Of a stretch of DNA of 64,000 nucleotides, positions 32,987-41,164 are shown piece by piece. The notes under the pieces are model-generated. The model ran no database searches. It had not been told where the DNA came from and saw only the letters and a program-made list of their open reading frames with translations. Source of the stretch: Holdemania sp. Marseille-P2844. Lineage in GTDB: Bacteria; Bacillota_I; Bacilli_A; Erysipelotrichales; Erysipelotrichaceae. Numbering within the stretch: position 1 is the stretch's first letter; each line of letters begins with the position of its first letter. Location: NCBI RefSeq assembly GCF_900120005.1, contig NZ_LT635451.1, forward strand, positions 420,161-484,160, in the 5' to 3' direction. Both the position numbers and the translations under genes were made by a program.

Positions 32987-33752
32987 TTGAAAAAGATTGT
33001 AAAAGGTGTCGGCGCGGTGATCGCCGGGCTGATCGCTTTGATCATTGGCTATGGGATTTTCATGCAGGTCAATTACTACCGGATCGCGGATTTTCAAAGC
33101 GTGGAGACGGTGAACAATCCGCCGGCGCGGCTCGATGTTGATCAGGAGTATACGCTGATGACGTACAATCTCGGCTTTGGAGCGTATTCGGACGACTATT
33201 CTTTCTTCATGGATACCGGAAAGATGAAAGACGGGAAAGCGACGCGGGGAAAGCATGGCCGGGCTTTAAGCAAGGAAGCAGTGATTGCCAATACGCAGGG
33301 CAGTCTCGCTCTGATCCAACAATCATCGCCAGATTTTATATTCTTGCAGGAAGTCGATGTGAATTTCACATGAAGTAGTTGGCTTTGCTCAACCAGGTGC
33401 TGATCCAGGAGCGCGAACAGAGAAATTATATGATCGCGAGAGGTGATTTCAATCACAATATCACCGATACGCTGGATTTCTTTCCTTCCCACAAGCAGGT
33501 TCCGGATTGGATTTTTGTGATGAACACTGCATCTCTGGCAGAGGGGTATCACTTTGTTCGGGTAGATAACGTCGATGAAACTGCGGCTTGCCGTGGCGCG
33601 GTTATTCCATTTGAGACGCGGGTGTCATGTACCAGGTAATTGTCGACGAATTCTTAGTTTCGGATAATCTTATGGCGACAGCGGAGAATATCTAGAAGGA
33701 CTATCGGTATTCTGCTCATAATCCAATCGCGTTGAAATTCAGAATGAATTAG
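32987..33752 (+). pseudogene. Endonuclease/exonuclease/phosphatase-family pseudogene
   Basis: The start encodes a membrane anchor (VIAGLIALIIGYGIFMQV) and the family opening YTLMTYNLGFGAYSDDY, then FIFLQEVDVNF, the first metal-site glutamate region. TGA at 33371-33373 ends this frame. The text resumes from 33379 (MIARGDFNHNITDTLDFFPS), so the central catalytic part is deleted. A frameshift and a TAG inside the tail segments (VDEFLVSDNLMATAENI, then YRYSAHNPIALKF) follow before the last TAG. The start appears to be TTG 32987 after GGAAGGAG. This is a dead copy of a secreted or membrane-bound EEP-fold hydrolase. Confidence 0.85.
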
Positions 33753-33776
33753 TTCAAGGTTAGAGCGCGTTATATG

Positions 33777-33808
33777 AGACTTCAGTATATTTTTCTGAGT
33801 CTTTTTTT
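33777..33808 (+). terminator. Terminator after the EEP pseudogene
   Basis: AGACTTCAG and CTGAGTCT pair with one bulge, followed by seven T. It separates the housekeeping block from the polysaccharide locus. Confidence 0.75.
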
Positions 33809-33925
33809 GTATTTTTGTTAGGATTTACTTTGTTATAAAATCTCTTATGAATAACTGTTTAGGACATAAATTTAACAGTTGATTACATTTAAACCCTTTT
33901 TTATGGCAAAAAAATCACACTATTA

Positions 33926-33954
33926 TTGACATGAGGAAATAAGCCATTTATAAT
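33926..33954 (+). promoter_or_regulatory. Consensus promoter of the polysaccharide locus
   Basis: TTGACA (33926-33931), exactly 17 bases, TATAAT (33949-33954). It gives a leader of about 160 bases before the first gene. The 33753-34122 gap otherwise holds the leader structures listed separately. Confidence 0.9.
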
Positions 33955-34043
33955 GAGACATGTATTAAAAATAAACGATTTTATCAGTTTTTTTCATTCA
34001 ATTTTGATTGTCAAAAAAAGTGTATATTATCTGACGGTTAGCG

Positions 34044-34096
34044 ACTGTTAGAGATTTCGCAGGGGGCGAAGGAAGCAGTTCTTTTTTTATGAACTG
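34044..34096 (+). promoter_or_regulatory. Structured leader with two alternative hairpins
   Basis: The first fold has lower stem ACTG/CAGT, an internal loop, and upper stem TTCGC-AGGGG-GCGAA (34056-34070). The second, CAGTTC-TTTTTTTAT-GAACTG (34076-34096), uses the same CAGT and so excludes the first lower stem. A hairpin in the early transcript is what LoaP-type NusG proteins are known to recognise; I cannot confirm the specific sequence. Confidence 0.5.
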
Positions 34097-34122
34097 ATTC
34101 CCATCGAGAGAGGGGGAGCAGC

Positions 34123-34803
34123 ATGACCAAAGGAGAAAGCATCGAGCTTAGAACAAGGATATCGGTATCATTATCAATTAAAAAATGGATCAGCAAAGGG
34201 ATTAAGCGTCTCATTGATATCCTGGCGGGGATTGTCGGATGTCTGCTTCTGATTCCACTTTACTTCTATGTCCGTCATAAAAATCATCAGGAAGGCGATT
34301 ATGATCCGGTGTTCTTTAAACAGACGCGAATTGGCAAGGATGGCAAACCGTTTGAAATGATCAAATTTCGATCGATGATTCCAAATGCAGAAGCCGTCCT
34401 TGAACAGTTGATGAAGACGGATTCCAAGATCCGGGAAGAATATACAATACATAAAAAATTAAGACAGGATCCGCGCATCACCGCCGCGGGAGAATTTTTA
34501 AGAAAGACGTCGCTCGATGAATTTCCACAGTTAATCAACGTTTTGAAGGGTGAAATGACGCTGATTGGCCCCCGTCCTTATCTGCCGCGGGAGAAAGAAG
34601 ATATGGGTGAATATTATAATCAGATTATTCAGGTCAAACCTGGCTTGGGCGGGTTGTGGCAAGTCCGAGGGCGAAGTGATCTCAGTTTCCACAACCGCTG
34701 CGAGCTGGATAAAGAATATGTCGAAAACTGGAACTTGCTGTGGGATTTCAAGATCTTGTTGAAAACATTGCGGATTGTCCTTTTAAGAAAGGGGGCAATG
34801 TGA
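34123..34803 (+). CDS. Initiating sugar-phosphate transferase (WbaP/CpsE type)
   Basis: This 226-residue membrane enzyme of the bacterial sugar transferase family moves a sugar-1-phosphate onto undecaprenyl phosphate to start the repeat unit. The membrane re-entrant helix is LIDILAGIVGCLLLIPLYFY near 28. The catalytic region has TRIGKDGKPFEMIKFRSM near 67, RKTSLDEFPQLINVLKGEM near 127 (the DE pair), and LIGPRPYLPRE near 147. The C-terminal VKPGLGGLWQVRGRSDLSF is a family hallmark. It lacks the long N-terminal membrane domain of CpsE/WbaP, like the WcaJ C-terminal core. The sugar is not predictable. Confidence 0.93.
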   Translation: MTKGESIELRTRISVSLSIKKWISKGIKRLIDILAGIVGCLLLIPLYFYVRHKNHQEGDYDPVFFKQTRIGKDGKPFEMIKFRSMIPNAEAVLEQLMKTDSKIREEYTIHKKLRQDPRITAAGEFLRKTSLDEFPQLINVLKGEMTLIGPRPYLPREKEDMGEYYNQIIQVKPGLGGLWQVRGRSDLSFHNRCELDKEYVENWNLLWDFKILLKTLRIVLLRKGAM

Positions 34804-35315
34804 TGCGCTGGTATTTTGTTGAAGTTGAAAAGCATCATGAAGAAGATGTCCTGGAATTAATGAAAAGCTCGCCTTTCGAAGCTTTCTTACCAAAGAAACA
34901 ACGTTATTTCAAAAAGCAGGAATTGGTGATCTGGGTAGAACGGCTGTTGTTTCCAGGAACGATCATGATTGCCAGCGATTTCCCTCAAGCTGAATTTACA
35001 AAGCAGTTCAACGAATGGCTTTCTCAGCATTCAAATTTATCCCGGCGGATTCATTTAGAAGGAAAAGTGTATTTCTCCTTGCAGGAAGATGAACGACTTT
35101 TCCTGAATTCATTAATGAATGAGCAGCATGTAATTCCGATTTCAACCGGTGTCTTAAACGAGAGGCAATTAATTGTCGAATCCGGACCTTTGCAAGGATT
35201 GGAATCGCGGATAAAGAAGATTGACCGGCATCAACGAACCGCGCAGGTTCAGTTTCAGATCTGCGGCCAGATGATGTTGCTTTACCTTGGATTGATTGTT
35301 AAACAAAATGATTGA
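34803..35315 (+). CDS. LoaP/UpxY-type specialised NusG paralogue
   Basis: This 170-residue NusG-like protein has the NGN domain at about 1-105 (RWYFVEVEKHHEEDVLEL, with the RNA polymerase-binding LLFPGTIMIA near 42) and a KOW-like C-terminus (VESGPLQGLESRIKKIDRH near 118). Specialised paralogues of this kind (LoaP in Bacillota, UpxY in Bacteroides, RfaH in Proteobacteria) suppress termination over long polysaccharide operons. Its start overlaps the previous stop (TGATG). It is the second gene of its probable target operon and is followed by intrinsic terminators, which fits a processive antitermination role. Targets are inferred. Confidence 0.85.
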   Translation: MRWYFVEVEKHHEEDVLELMKSSPFEAFLPKKQRYFKKQELVIWVERLLFPGTIMIASDFPQAEFTKQFNEWLSQHSNLSRRIHLEGKVYFSLQEDERLFLNSLMNEQHVIPISTGVLNERQLIVESGPLQGLESRIKKIDRHQRTAQVQFQICGQMMLLYLGLIVKQND

Positions 35316-35390
35316 ATTTGATTTGGATAGTTGCATGGGCACTTCCAATTCACTTTCATGGTTATTTTTTACAAACTCATCGGAAGCTTG

Positions 35391-35414
35391 AGGTGGCGAA
35401 GCCTACCTTTTTTT
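35391..35414 (+). terminator. Terminator between the LoaP-like and LCP genes
   Basis: AGGTGGC-GAA-GCCTACCT (one bulge) followed by TTTTTTT. It lies within the locus just after the antiterminator gene, in front of the next cps gene, and would block the operon unless read through. Confidence 0.8.
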
Positions 35415-35430
35415 ATTAATCGACAAGGAT

Positions 35431-36489
35431 GTGACAAAATTGAAGAAAAAACAGAAAAGAAACAAAACAAAGATTTTGTTGATTGTGGCGGGTACGTTAA
35501 TAGGTTTAATCGCTGTGATTGGCATCAGCGGAAATTTGTATGTAGATTCTTTATTAAATAAGACTAACCGTTCAAAGAAACTGACCGATGAACAAGCAAT
35601 GGTGAATCAGGAAGTTAAAGATCAAGTGCAGGATCATAAAATTGTGAATATTGCTTTATTCGGTTCCGACAATCAGGATTGGAACGAGTGGACTGATACT
35701 GAAATGCAACGGTCAGATGCGACAAAGATTGTCTCTTTAGATTTTAACGCGAAGAAAATTAAAATCACTTCATTACAACGAGATACTCTAGTCTATCTTC
35801 CGGAACCTTACAATGATTATGATAAGTTGAATCACGCCCATTGGCGCGGAGGTCCTGAGTTAGCGATTCAGACGATCAATTTGAATTTTGATATGGATAT
35901 TACGCAATATGTTGGATTCAGCTTTGAAGCAACGGTAAAGTTGGTCGATTTAGTCGGTGGAATTGATCTTTATCTGACAGCCGAAGAAACGCATCAAAAG
36001 ATTCGTGATTTACAAATTGACGGCGATGACGGGGTTTATCATCTGAATGGTCAACAAGTGAAAGAGTATTGCCGGATCCGGACCATTGATGATGACTTCC
36101 ATCGCATGAAACGTCAGAACACCGTCATTATGGCCATCCTGACAGAACTCAGAACGAAAAACTTTTGGGAACTGATGGATATCGTCGAAGACATGATGCC
36201 TTGGATCGAAACGAATCTGACTAACGATCAAATTAAGAATTATATTATGAATTTACTGACCTTTGATTTAAAGCATATTGATCAATACCAGATTCCTTCT
36301 ACCGGAATGGAAGCTATCTACAAAACTGTAGAATATAATGATTTCAGTCCTTTGTATGTAATGGATAGTTATCAACAGATGGTGAAGGATATTCATGAGA
36401 ACATCTATGAAATGGAAAATTATCAGCCAAGTACAAAGGTAATTGAACTTGAGAAGTCAATCTATGAGAAATTTGGAGGACCTGAATAA
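35431..36489 (+). CDS. LytR-CpsA-Psr (LCP) family glycopolymer ligase
   Basis: This 352-residue protein has a short cytosolic tail, a membrane anchor (ILLIVAGTLIGLIAVIGISG near 14-33) and an extracellular LCP domain. Conserved segments include NIALFGSDN near 71, ITSLQRDTLVYLPEP near 107 (the arginine that binds pyrophosphate) and YVGFSFEATVKLVDLVGGID near 158. LCP enzymes move lipid-linked glycan onto peptidoglycan, so this would attach the capsule to the wall. GTG 35431 is close to AAGGA; TTG 35440 is an alternative start. A terminator overlaps its stop codon. Confidence 0.9.
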   Translation: MTKLKKKQKRNKTKILLIVAGTLIGLIAVIGISGNLYVDSLLNKTNRSKKLTDEQAMVNQEVKDQVQDHKIVNIALFGSDNQDWNEWTDTEMQRSDATKIVSLDFNAKKIKITSLQRDTLVYLPEPYNDYDKLNHAHWRGGPELAIQTINLNFDMDITQYVGFSFEATVKLVDLVGGIDLYLTAEETHQKIRDLQIDGDDGVYHLNGQQVKEYCRIRTIDDDFHRMKRQNTVIMAILTELRTKNFWELMDIVEDMMPWIETNLTNDQIKNYIMNLLTFDLKHIDQYQIPSTGMEAIYKTVEYNDFSPLYVMDSYQQMVKDIHENIYEMENYQPSTKVIELEKSIYEKFGGPE

Positions 36490-36500
36490 GGTTCTTTTTT
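36478..36500 (+). terminator. Terminator overlapping the LCP gene stop
   Basis: GGACCT-GAATA-AGGTTC (one G-U pair) followed by six T. Like the one at 35391, it is inside the polysaccharide locus. Confidence 0.75.
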
Positions 36501-36529
36501 AGTGAGAAGAGAAAAGGGAGAAAAGAAAA

Positions 36530-37237
36530 ATGAACGAGAACGACGAAATTGAAATTGATCTGTCGCAAGTATTTGAAATCATCAAAAAACATTTCAAACC
36601 CTTCGCGCTGATTATCGTGGCCGCTTCGATTGTGGCTGCTTTGATCACACTGTTTCTGATACCTAAGAAATACACAGCGGAAGCAAAGCTGATTATTGTC
36701 CAGAAATCCAATCCGGACAGTCAACAGATTAGCTATAACGATCTTCAAACATCACAAAAGCTGGTGAATACCTATAGCGAGATTTTGAAGAGTGAAGCGA
36801 TCAGTGATGAGGTGATTCAGAATCTGAAATTAGAAGATTTAGATACGGAAGGATATCAGAAAATCGTTAAGATCAGCTCTGTGAAAGATACGGAAGTCAT
36901 TACGATTGCGGTAACGTCAAAGGATCCCAAAGAAGCCGCAGTGATTGCGAATGAGATTGTGGACGTTTTTCGAGATAAGATTTATTCCATTATGAACATT
37001 GAGAATATCACCGTTTTAAATACCGCAAAGATTCCAGAAAAAAAATCTAGTCCTTCGAATATTAAAAATACATTGATTGGTTTCTTACTTGGGTGTGTTA
37101 TTGACGGCTGTATTGTAGTATATCTCTTATTGAATGATCGAAATATCCGGACCGAAGAAGAAATGAAACAGATTTTTGATTATCCGATTATCGGTTTAAT
37201 CCCCGATATGACGCATGGGACAGGAGGTGCAGAGTAA
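36530..37237 (+). CDS. Wzz/CpsC-like chain-length regulator and kinase adaptor
   Basis: This 235-residue membrane protein of the Wzz/YveK/CapA type controls polymer length and activates the following tyrosine kinase. The first membrane span is ALIIVAASIVAALITLFLIP near 26 and the second is IGFLLGCVIDGCIVVYLLL near 183. Between them is an extracellular helical domain (NTYSEILKSEAISDEVIQNL). A cytoplasmic tail after the second span (RTEEEMKQIFDYPIIGLIPD) matches kinase-activating adaptors. The stop overlaps the next start (TAATG), consistent with stoichiometric expression. Confidence 0.92.
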   Translation: MNENDEIEIDLSQVFEIIKKHFKPFALIIVAASIVAALITLFLIPKKYTAEAKLIIVQKSNPDSQQISYNDLQTSQKLVNTYSEILKSEAISDEVIQNLKLEDLDTEGYQKIVKISSVKDTEVITIAVTSKDPKEAAVIANEIVDVFRDKIYSIMNIENITVLNTAKIPEKKSSPSNIKNTLIGFLLGCVIDGCIVVYLLLNDRNIRTEEEMKQIFDYPIIGLIPDMTHGTGGAE

Positions 37238-37992
37238 TGTTAAGAGTCGGCGACGAACTGATTACCTTAATTGATCCGGATGCACCCGCTTCCGAAGCTT
37301 ACCGAACTTTGAGAACCAATATTTTGATGCGGAACTTTGATCGGGATATGAAGGTCATTAATATTATATCAACAACAGCTCAAGAAGGAAAAAGTACCTG
37401 TGTCCTCAATTTAGCCATGGTTTACGCTCAGTTGCAGAAAAAAGTCTTAGTCATTGATTTAGATTTACGTATGCCAACGATTCATAAGAAACTGAAGTTA
37501 AAGAATAAAAAAGGAATCTCGGATATCATCGGTCATCAAGCTGAATTTGAGGAAGTTGTTTTACAACCTTATGAAAATGTGGATGTCATTACCGCAGGAA
37601 CGAAGATTCCATTTGCTTCTGAGTTTATCCAGTCGAACGCCTTGAAAGAATTCATCGAGGAGAGAAAGAAAGAATATGATTTAATCCTCTTGGATTGCCC
37701 TCCGGTTGGATTGGTTACCGATGGCATTGTGGCAGCTTCGTATTGCGATGGTACGATTTTAGTCTGTGCCTCGAATCGGAATGACCGGAAAGAATTACTT
37801 CGAGTCAAGGATCAATTAGAACAGACACAAGTGAATGTCATTGGAATCGTCATGACGATGATGCCGGTTCATCGAAAATACTATAACAGCTATGGTTATC
37901 GATATAGTGATACGCAGAAAAAGACAACACAGAAGAAAAAGAAGAATTCAATCATTTCATCCATCACGAAAAAGAGTGATAAGAAGAAATGA
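37237..37992 (+). CDS. BY-kinase (CpsD/CapB-type tyrosine kinase)
   Basis: This 251-residue cytoplasmic ATPase phosphorylates its own C-terminal tyrosine cluster to control capsule assembly. The Walker A motif is STTAQEGKSTCVLNLA near 46, Walker A' is KKVLVIDLDLRMPTIHKK near 68, and Walker B is YDLILLDCPPVGLVTDG near 147. The C-terminal tyrosine cluster KYYNSYGYRYSDTQ is followed by a lysine-rich tail. It is translationally linked to the Wzz-like gene before it and overlaps the phosphatase gene after it by 4 bases. Confidence 0.95.
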   Translation: MLRVGDELITLIDPDAPASEAYRTLRTNILMRNFDRDMKVINIISTTAQEGKSTCVLNLAMVYAQLQKKVLVIDLDLRMPTIHKKLKLKNKKGISDIIGHQAEFEEVVLQPYENVDVITAGTKIPFASEFIQSNALKEFIEERKKEYDLILLDCPPVGLVTDGIVAASYCDGTILVCASNRNDRKELLRVKDQLEQTQVNVIGIVMTMMPVHRKYYNSYGYRYSDTQKKTTQKKKKNSIISSITKKSDKKK

Positions 37993-38750
37993 TCGATATT
38001 CATAGTCATTTGATTTCAGGAGTTGACGATGGAAGTCAGGACATAGAAGAATCACTTTTTTTATTGAAGCAAGCAGAAATGGATGGAATCACAGAACTCA
38101 TCGTTACTCCTCATTTTATGAAGAATGGAGAGTTCCGGATGAAAACGCCAGAGCTTGTAGAACGATTCAATGAATTGAAACAGGCTTATAAAGGGCCAAT
38201 TAAGCTTCATCTTGGGAATGAGCTCTATATTCATCCTGACTTACCAGAACTGTTAGAAAAAGGTGAAATCTTAACCTTAGCTGAATCAGATTATATCCTA
38301 GTCGAGTTTCCATTTCAAAATTATAAAGATGAATATGATGAAATTCTTTATGAGCTGGCACTAAGATATCGAATCATTATCGCGCATCCAGAACGGTATA
38401 GTTATGTTCAGGGAGACCCGAACTTCTGTTTGCGGTGGCTGAACGAAGGATATTATTTACAAGCAAACCAAAATAGTTTATTTAAGAAAGAAACAAAGAA
38501 AGTTCTTGTTTCTATGATCGAACATGGCTTTGTCAGCTTTGTAGCCAGCGACGCGCATAACGAACATCGACCTTGCGTACTCTCAGAAGCAAAAGCATTT
38601 CTTGAAGAAGAATTTGGAAATACCATAGCATTCCAATTGATTGAGGAAAATCCAAGAAAAATTTTAGACAATGGAAAAACTTTTCATTATCAGATTAAGA
38701 AAATTCAGAAAAAGAAACGAAAATTAAATTTGAAAATATTTTATTCCTGA
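37989..38750 (+). CDS. PHP-type tyrosine phosphatase (CpsB/YwqE)
   Basis: This 253-residue metal-dependent phosphatase of the PHP fold removes phosphate from the BY-kinase tyrosines. The start MIDIHSHLISGVDDGSQDIE carries the DxHxH metal motif. ELIVTPHFMKNGEF near 38, HPERYSYVQGD near 132 and SFVASDAHNEHRP near 182 supply further ligands. The three-gene regulatory set (adaptor, kinase, phosphatase) is a standard Gram-positive capsule module. A terminator-like stem follows at 38838. Confidence 0.95.
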   Translation: MIDIHSHLISGVDDGSQDIEESLFLLKQAEMDGITELIVTPHFMKNGEFRMKTPELVERFNELKQAYKGPIKLHLGNELYIHPDLPELLEKGEILTLAESDYILVEFPFQNYKDEYDEILYELALRYRIIIAHPERYSYVQGDPNFCLRWLNEGYYLQANQNSLFKKETKKVLVSMIEHGFVSFVASDAHNEHRPCVLSEAKAFLEEEFGNTIAFQLIEENPRKILDNGKTFHYQIKKIQKKKRKLNLKIFYS

Positions 38751-38837
38751 CATTGATTCCGGTCATACTATTGCGTATATCTTTCATTATTCAAAAAATT
38801 AACGAAATTTACCAGAGTTCAAAGAAATTTGTTTAAT

Positions 38838-38867
38838 GGTCTACTTTGGCAAGTAGGCCTTTTTATT
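38838..38867 (+). terminator. Terminator after the kinase/phosphatase module
   Basis: GGTCTACTT-TGGC-AAGTAGGCC (one G-U pair) followed by TTTTTATTT. This is a third intrinsic terminator inside the locus. Confidence 0.82.
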
Positions 38868-39065
38868 TAGTAACTTGTTCATTATCTGTGTTCAATTGAC
38901 ACTTTCTTAATTCGTGTAATCCATTTCGTATTTCTCCATATAGCCAGCAGTAATCTTAATATAATTATGACTATGGTAAATATTGATGTGGCATAATTGG
39001 AGCAAGAGATAGCAGAGAAAGAAAGGCTCGTCTCTTAGTTCATATTTTCTTACCCGAAAATAAAC

Positions 39066-39094
39066 AAAAAGCCCGTAAACACGGGACTTTTGTT
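39066..39094 (+). terminator. Terminator-like hairpin
   Basis: AAAAG-C-CCGT-AAAC-ACGGG-A-CTTTT with small bulges, ending in TTTTGTT. An excellent AAGGAGGG follows, but its ATG at 39115 opens only a 5-codon frame (MPQRI), so the rest of 38868-39251 looks like gene remains with no supportable gene. Confidence 0.55.
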
Positions 39095-39174
39095 CGACAT
39101 AAGGAGGGTAGGTATGCCGCAGCGCATATAAAAAATCTACCCGCTGTTTGTCGTGGCTGAAGAAGAAAAAGTTT

Positions 39175-39188
39175 CAAAACCGGTTTTG
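39175..39188 (+). other. Perfect 14-base palindrome
   Basis: CAAAACCGGTTTTG sits in the gap before the first glycosyltransferase remnant. It could be a protein-binding site or chance. Confidence 0.35.
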
Positions 39189-39251
39189 ACTGGAGTTTGG
39201 ATGAAATAAAGACGCTCCCATCGTGGGAATATTTGAGGGAGAGTATAGTAA

Positions 39252-39734
39252 ATGATGAATGGAAAAGTAAACAGCAAAAAACTGAAAATAGCGATGTTGG
39301 GCCATAAACGTATTCCGTCAAGAGAAGGCGGAATTGAAATCGTTGTAGAAGAATTATCTACCCGGATAGTTGAACAGGGACATCATGTGACCTGCTATAA
39401 CCGTAAGGGACATCATGTAAGTGGCAAAGAATTCGATGACAGTGCATTGAGCGAGTACAAGGGTGTTCGCCTTAAATCAGTCTGTACGATTGATAAGAAG
39501 GGCTTTGCTGCAATAAGTTCATCTTTTTTTGCCGCTTTAAAAGCTGCATTTGGAAGATATGATGTGGTTCATTTCCACGCAGAGGGTCCATGTGCAGTGC
39601 TGTGGCTGCCGAAGATGTTCGGTAAGAGATGTATCGCAACGATTCATGGTGCTGGAGGCATAATAGGGACACAAAAAAGCTCATTCTTTTCTTTCAATGG
39701 AGCCTTGAACCTCATTACAGGAGGTGCAGCATGA
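39252..39734 (+). pseudogene. Truncated DUF1972/GT4 glycosyltransferase, copy 1
   Basis: The first 135 or so residues are the N-terminal half of a DUF1972-type rhamnosyl/glucosyltransferase ([53 protein letters not shown]). At the conserved IATIHG the family text stops and is replaced by [11 protein letters not shown] and an unrelated tail, so the donor-binding domain is lost. The stop overlaps the ATG of copy 2. The breakpoint sequence is shared with two other remnants nearby. Confidence 0.85.
39648..39674 (+). repeat. Shared junction sequence, copy A
   Basis: GGTGCTGGAGGCATAATAGG, followed by GACACAA, marks the point where the first glycosyltransferase remnant loses homology. Similar junctions occur at 40760 and 41585. 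Confidence 0.7.
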
Positions 39735-40258
39735 CGGGTAAGAATTCTACGGACAAATTGAGAATTGCGATGCTCGGCCACAAACGCATTCCTTCACGCG
39801 AGGGTGGAATTGAGATAGTTGTGGAAGAGCTGTCCACAAGGATGGTTCAGCTGGGTCATTCCGTTACCTGTTACAACCGGAAAGGACACCATGTTTCTGG
39901 TGCCGAGTTTGATGGAGAGGTCAAGTCTGAGTATAAAGGCGTGAAACTGAAAACTGTTCCGACCATTGAGAAGAAAGGTTATGTTGGTTTGTCGATTGCC
40001 ACATTGCTTTCTCAGCACCATCAGGTAACCGCAGTTGATATTGTTCCGGAGAAGGTTGATCTGATTAACAACCGCAAGTCTCCGATTCAAGATGATTATA
40101 TTGAGAAGTACCTCGCAAAGAAAAAATTGAATTTGACCGCAACGCTGGATGCGAAGACCGCATACGCTGATGCGGATTTTGTTGTAATAGCAGCACCTAC
40201 AAATGTCTGCCCTGTGATATTAGTGAGGGGAAATGACAGGAAGAATCATGGGGGATGA
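39731..40258 (+). pseudogene. Chimera of a glycosyltransferase start and UDP-glucose dehydrogenase start
   Basis: Residues 1-80 are a second DUF1972 N-terminus ([20 protein letters not shown]). From about 39979 the text changes to the N-terminal Rossmann domain of UDP-glucose 6-dehydrogenase ([20 protein letters not shown], then [18 protein letters not shown] and FVVIAAPTN). After APTN near 40203 homology stops again and the frame ends 18 codons later. Neither half is complete, so no enzyme is expected. The ATG overlaps the stop of copy 1 and has a strong GGAGGTG site. Confidence 0.85.
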
Positions 40259-40292
40259 GGTGCTCATGAGGCTGGAATGGGTGAAAATTGGT

Positions 40293-40442
40293 ATTTTGGA
40301 TAGACATAGAGTGGATAGTGATAATGTCATTTGAACACGTAATTCAGCATCATCTTCACAGGGGAATCAGTAAATAACGGTAAAAATTGATCTTCTGACG
40401 GTGGATACAGGTGGTTATGTGTATCTTAGGTCTATCCAAAGT
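40293..40442 (+). mobile_element. MITE-like unit 1
   Basis: About 150 bases are bounded by ATTTTGGATAGA (40293-40304) and its near inverted repeat TCTATCCAAAGT (40431-40442, 11 of 12). An internal ATAGTGATAATGT near 40315 is shared with unit 2. There is no coding capacity. I call it MITE-like from the structure only. Confidence 0.5.
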
Positions 40443-40465
40443 GATTTAGTACGTGGAAAATCTGC

Positions 40466-40606
40466 ATTTTGGATAGAGGATTGAGCATAGTGATAATGTT
40501 CATATGAGGACTGGAAAATGGCTTGAAATCAAGAGTTTTGGCGGATGAGGACAGTTTGGAAGTGTATAAAAATAGGATTCACTGCGACAGGGAGTTTATC
40601 CAAAAT
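40466..40606 (+). mobile_element. MITE-like unit 2
   Basis: About 140 bases are bounded by ATTTTGGATAGA (40466-40477) and TTTATCCAAAAT (40595-40606, 11 of 12). It shares ATAGTGATAATGTTCAT with unit 1 near the left end. The region 40259-41164 has no intact gene; besides these units it holds one glycosyltransferase remnant and one large hairpin. Confidence 0.5.
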
Positions 40607-40709
40607 GATTTATTGCGGAGAAAGAAATATAGGAAGATAGCAACAAGTGGGTAGGTGTATCCGAGAAAGTTTAGTTGGTAAAAACTGAAAATAGAAAATA
40701 CTAGGTGGG

Positions 40710-40824
40710 ATGAAAATGAATAAGCAGAATAAAATAGACAACTAAATATCGCAATGCTTGGTGATGGAGTTATAATAGGGACAAATCCAAGAAAGCCTTT
40801 ATTTACAAAGGTTTCAGCGGCTTA
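40710..40824 (+). pseudogene. Glycosyltransferase start remnant, copy 3
   Basis: After a good AGGTGG site, the ATG leads into MNKQNKIDN and, after a one-base slip, NIAMLG, the family start. It then jumps directly to DGVIIGTN, so nearly the entire gene is deleted. The junction GGTGATGGAGTTATAATAGG lies at 40760-40779. Confidence 0.65.
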
Positions 40825-40880
40825 AGTTGATTTCCTGTTTCAATTTTTCATGCAAGGAAAGAACAGAGCCGCTGAGACCT
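40809..40880 (+). repeat. Imperfect inverted repeat, large hairpin
   Basis: AGGTTTCAGCGGCT (40809-40822) and AGCCGCTGAGACCT (40867-40880) pair at 13 of 14 positions around a 44-base loop. It could be an insertion-sequence end or a structured RNA remnant. Confidence 0.5.
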
Positions 40881-41164
40881 GAGATAGAGGCAGGCTTCTG
40901 GTTGCTCTGTTTTGACCCAATCAAATGAGCATGAAAATAGAAAAGAGGGAGGTTGACTTGAGCCTGTGGCGGTCTGTTTTATAGCAGCCGTTATGGGCTT
41001 TTTGCCGTGTCAGGAGAAAAATTTTGAAGTTGACTCGTAGATTGAAAATTCAACTAGCGATCAATTCCTCAAAATTATGCAACACATATAGGGATAAGGT
41101 AGTGTGAAGAGAATGGATGAATGTAATGAAAAAATAAATATAAAGAGCTAAGAGGAGAAAAGAA

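Noticed and set aside
33379-33639. Separate small gene
   Set aside because: Its residues continue the interrupted endonuclease/phosphatase family text, and it has no start signal of its own.
39115-39132. Five-codon leader peptide with an excellent AAGGAGGG
   Set aside because: MPQRI has no run of regulatory codons, and the surrounding DNA looks like gene remains; the site is more likely left over from a lost gene.
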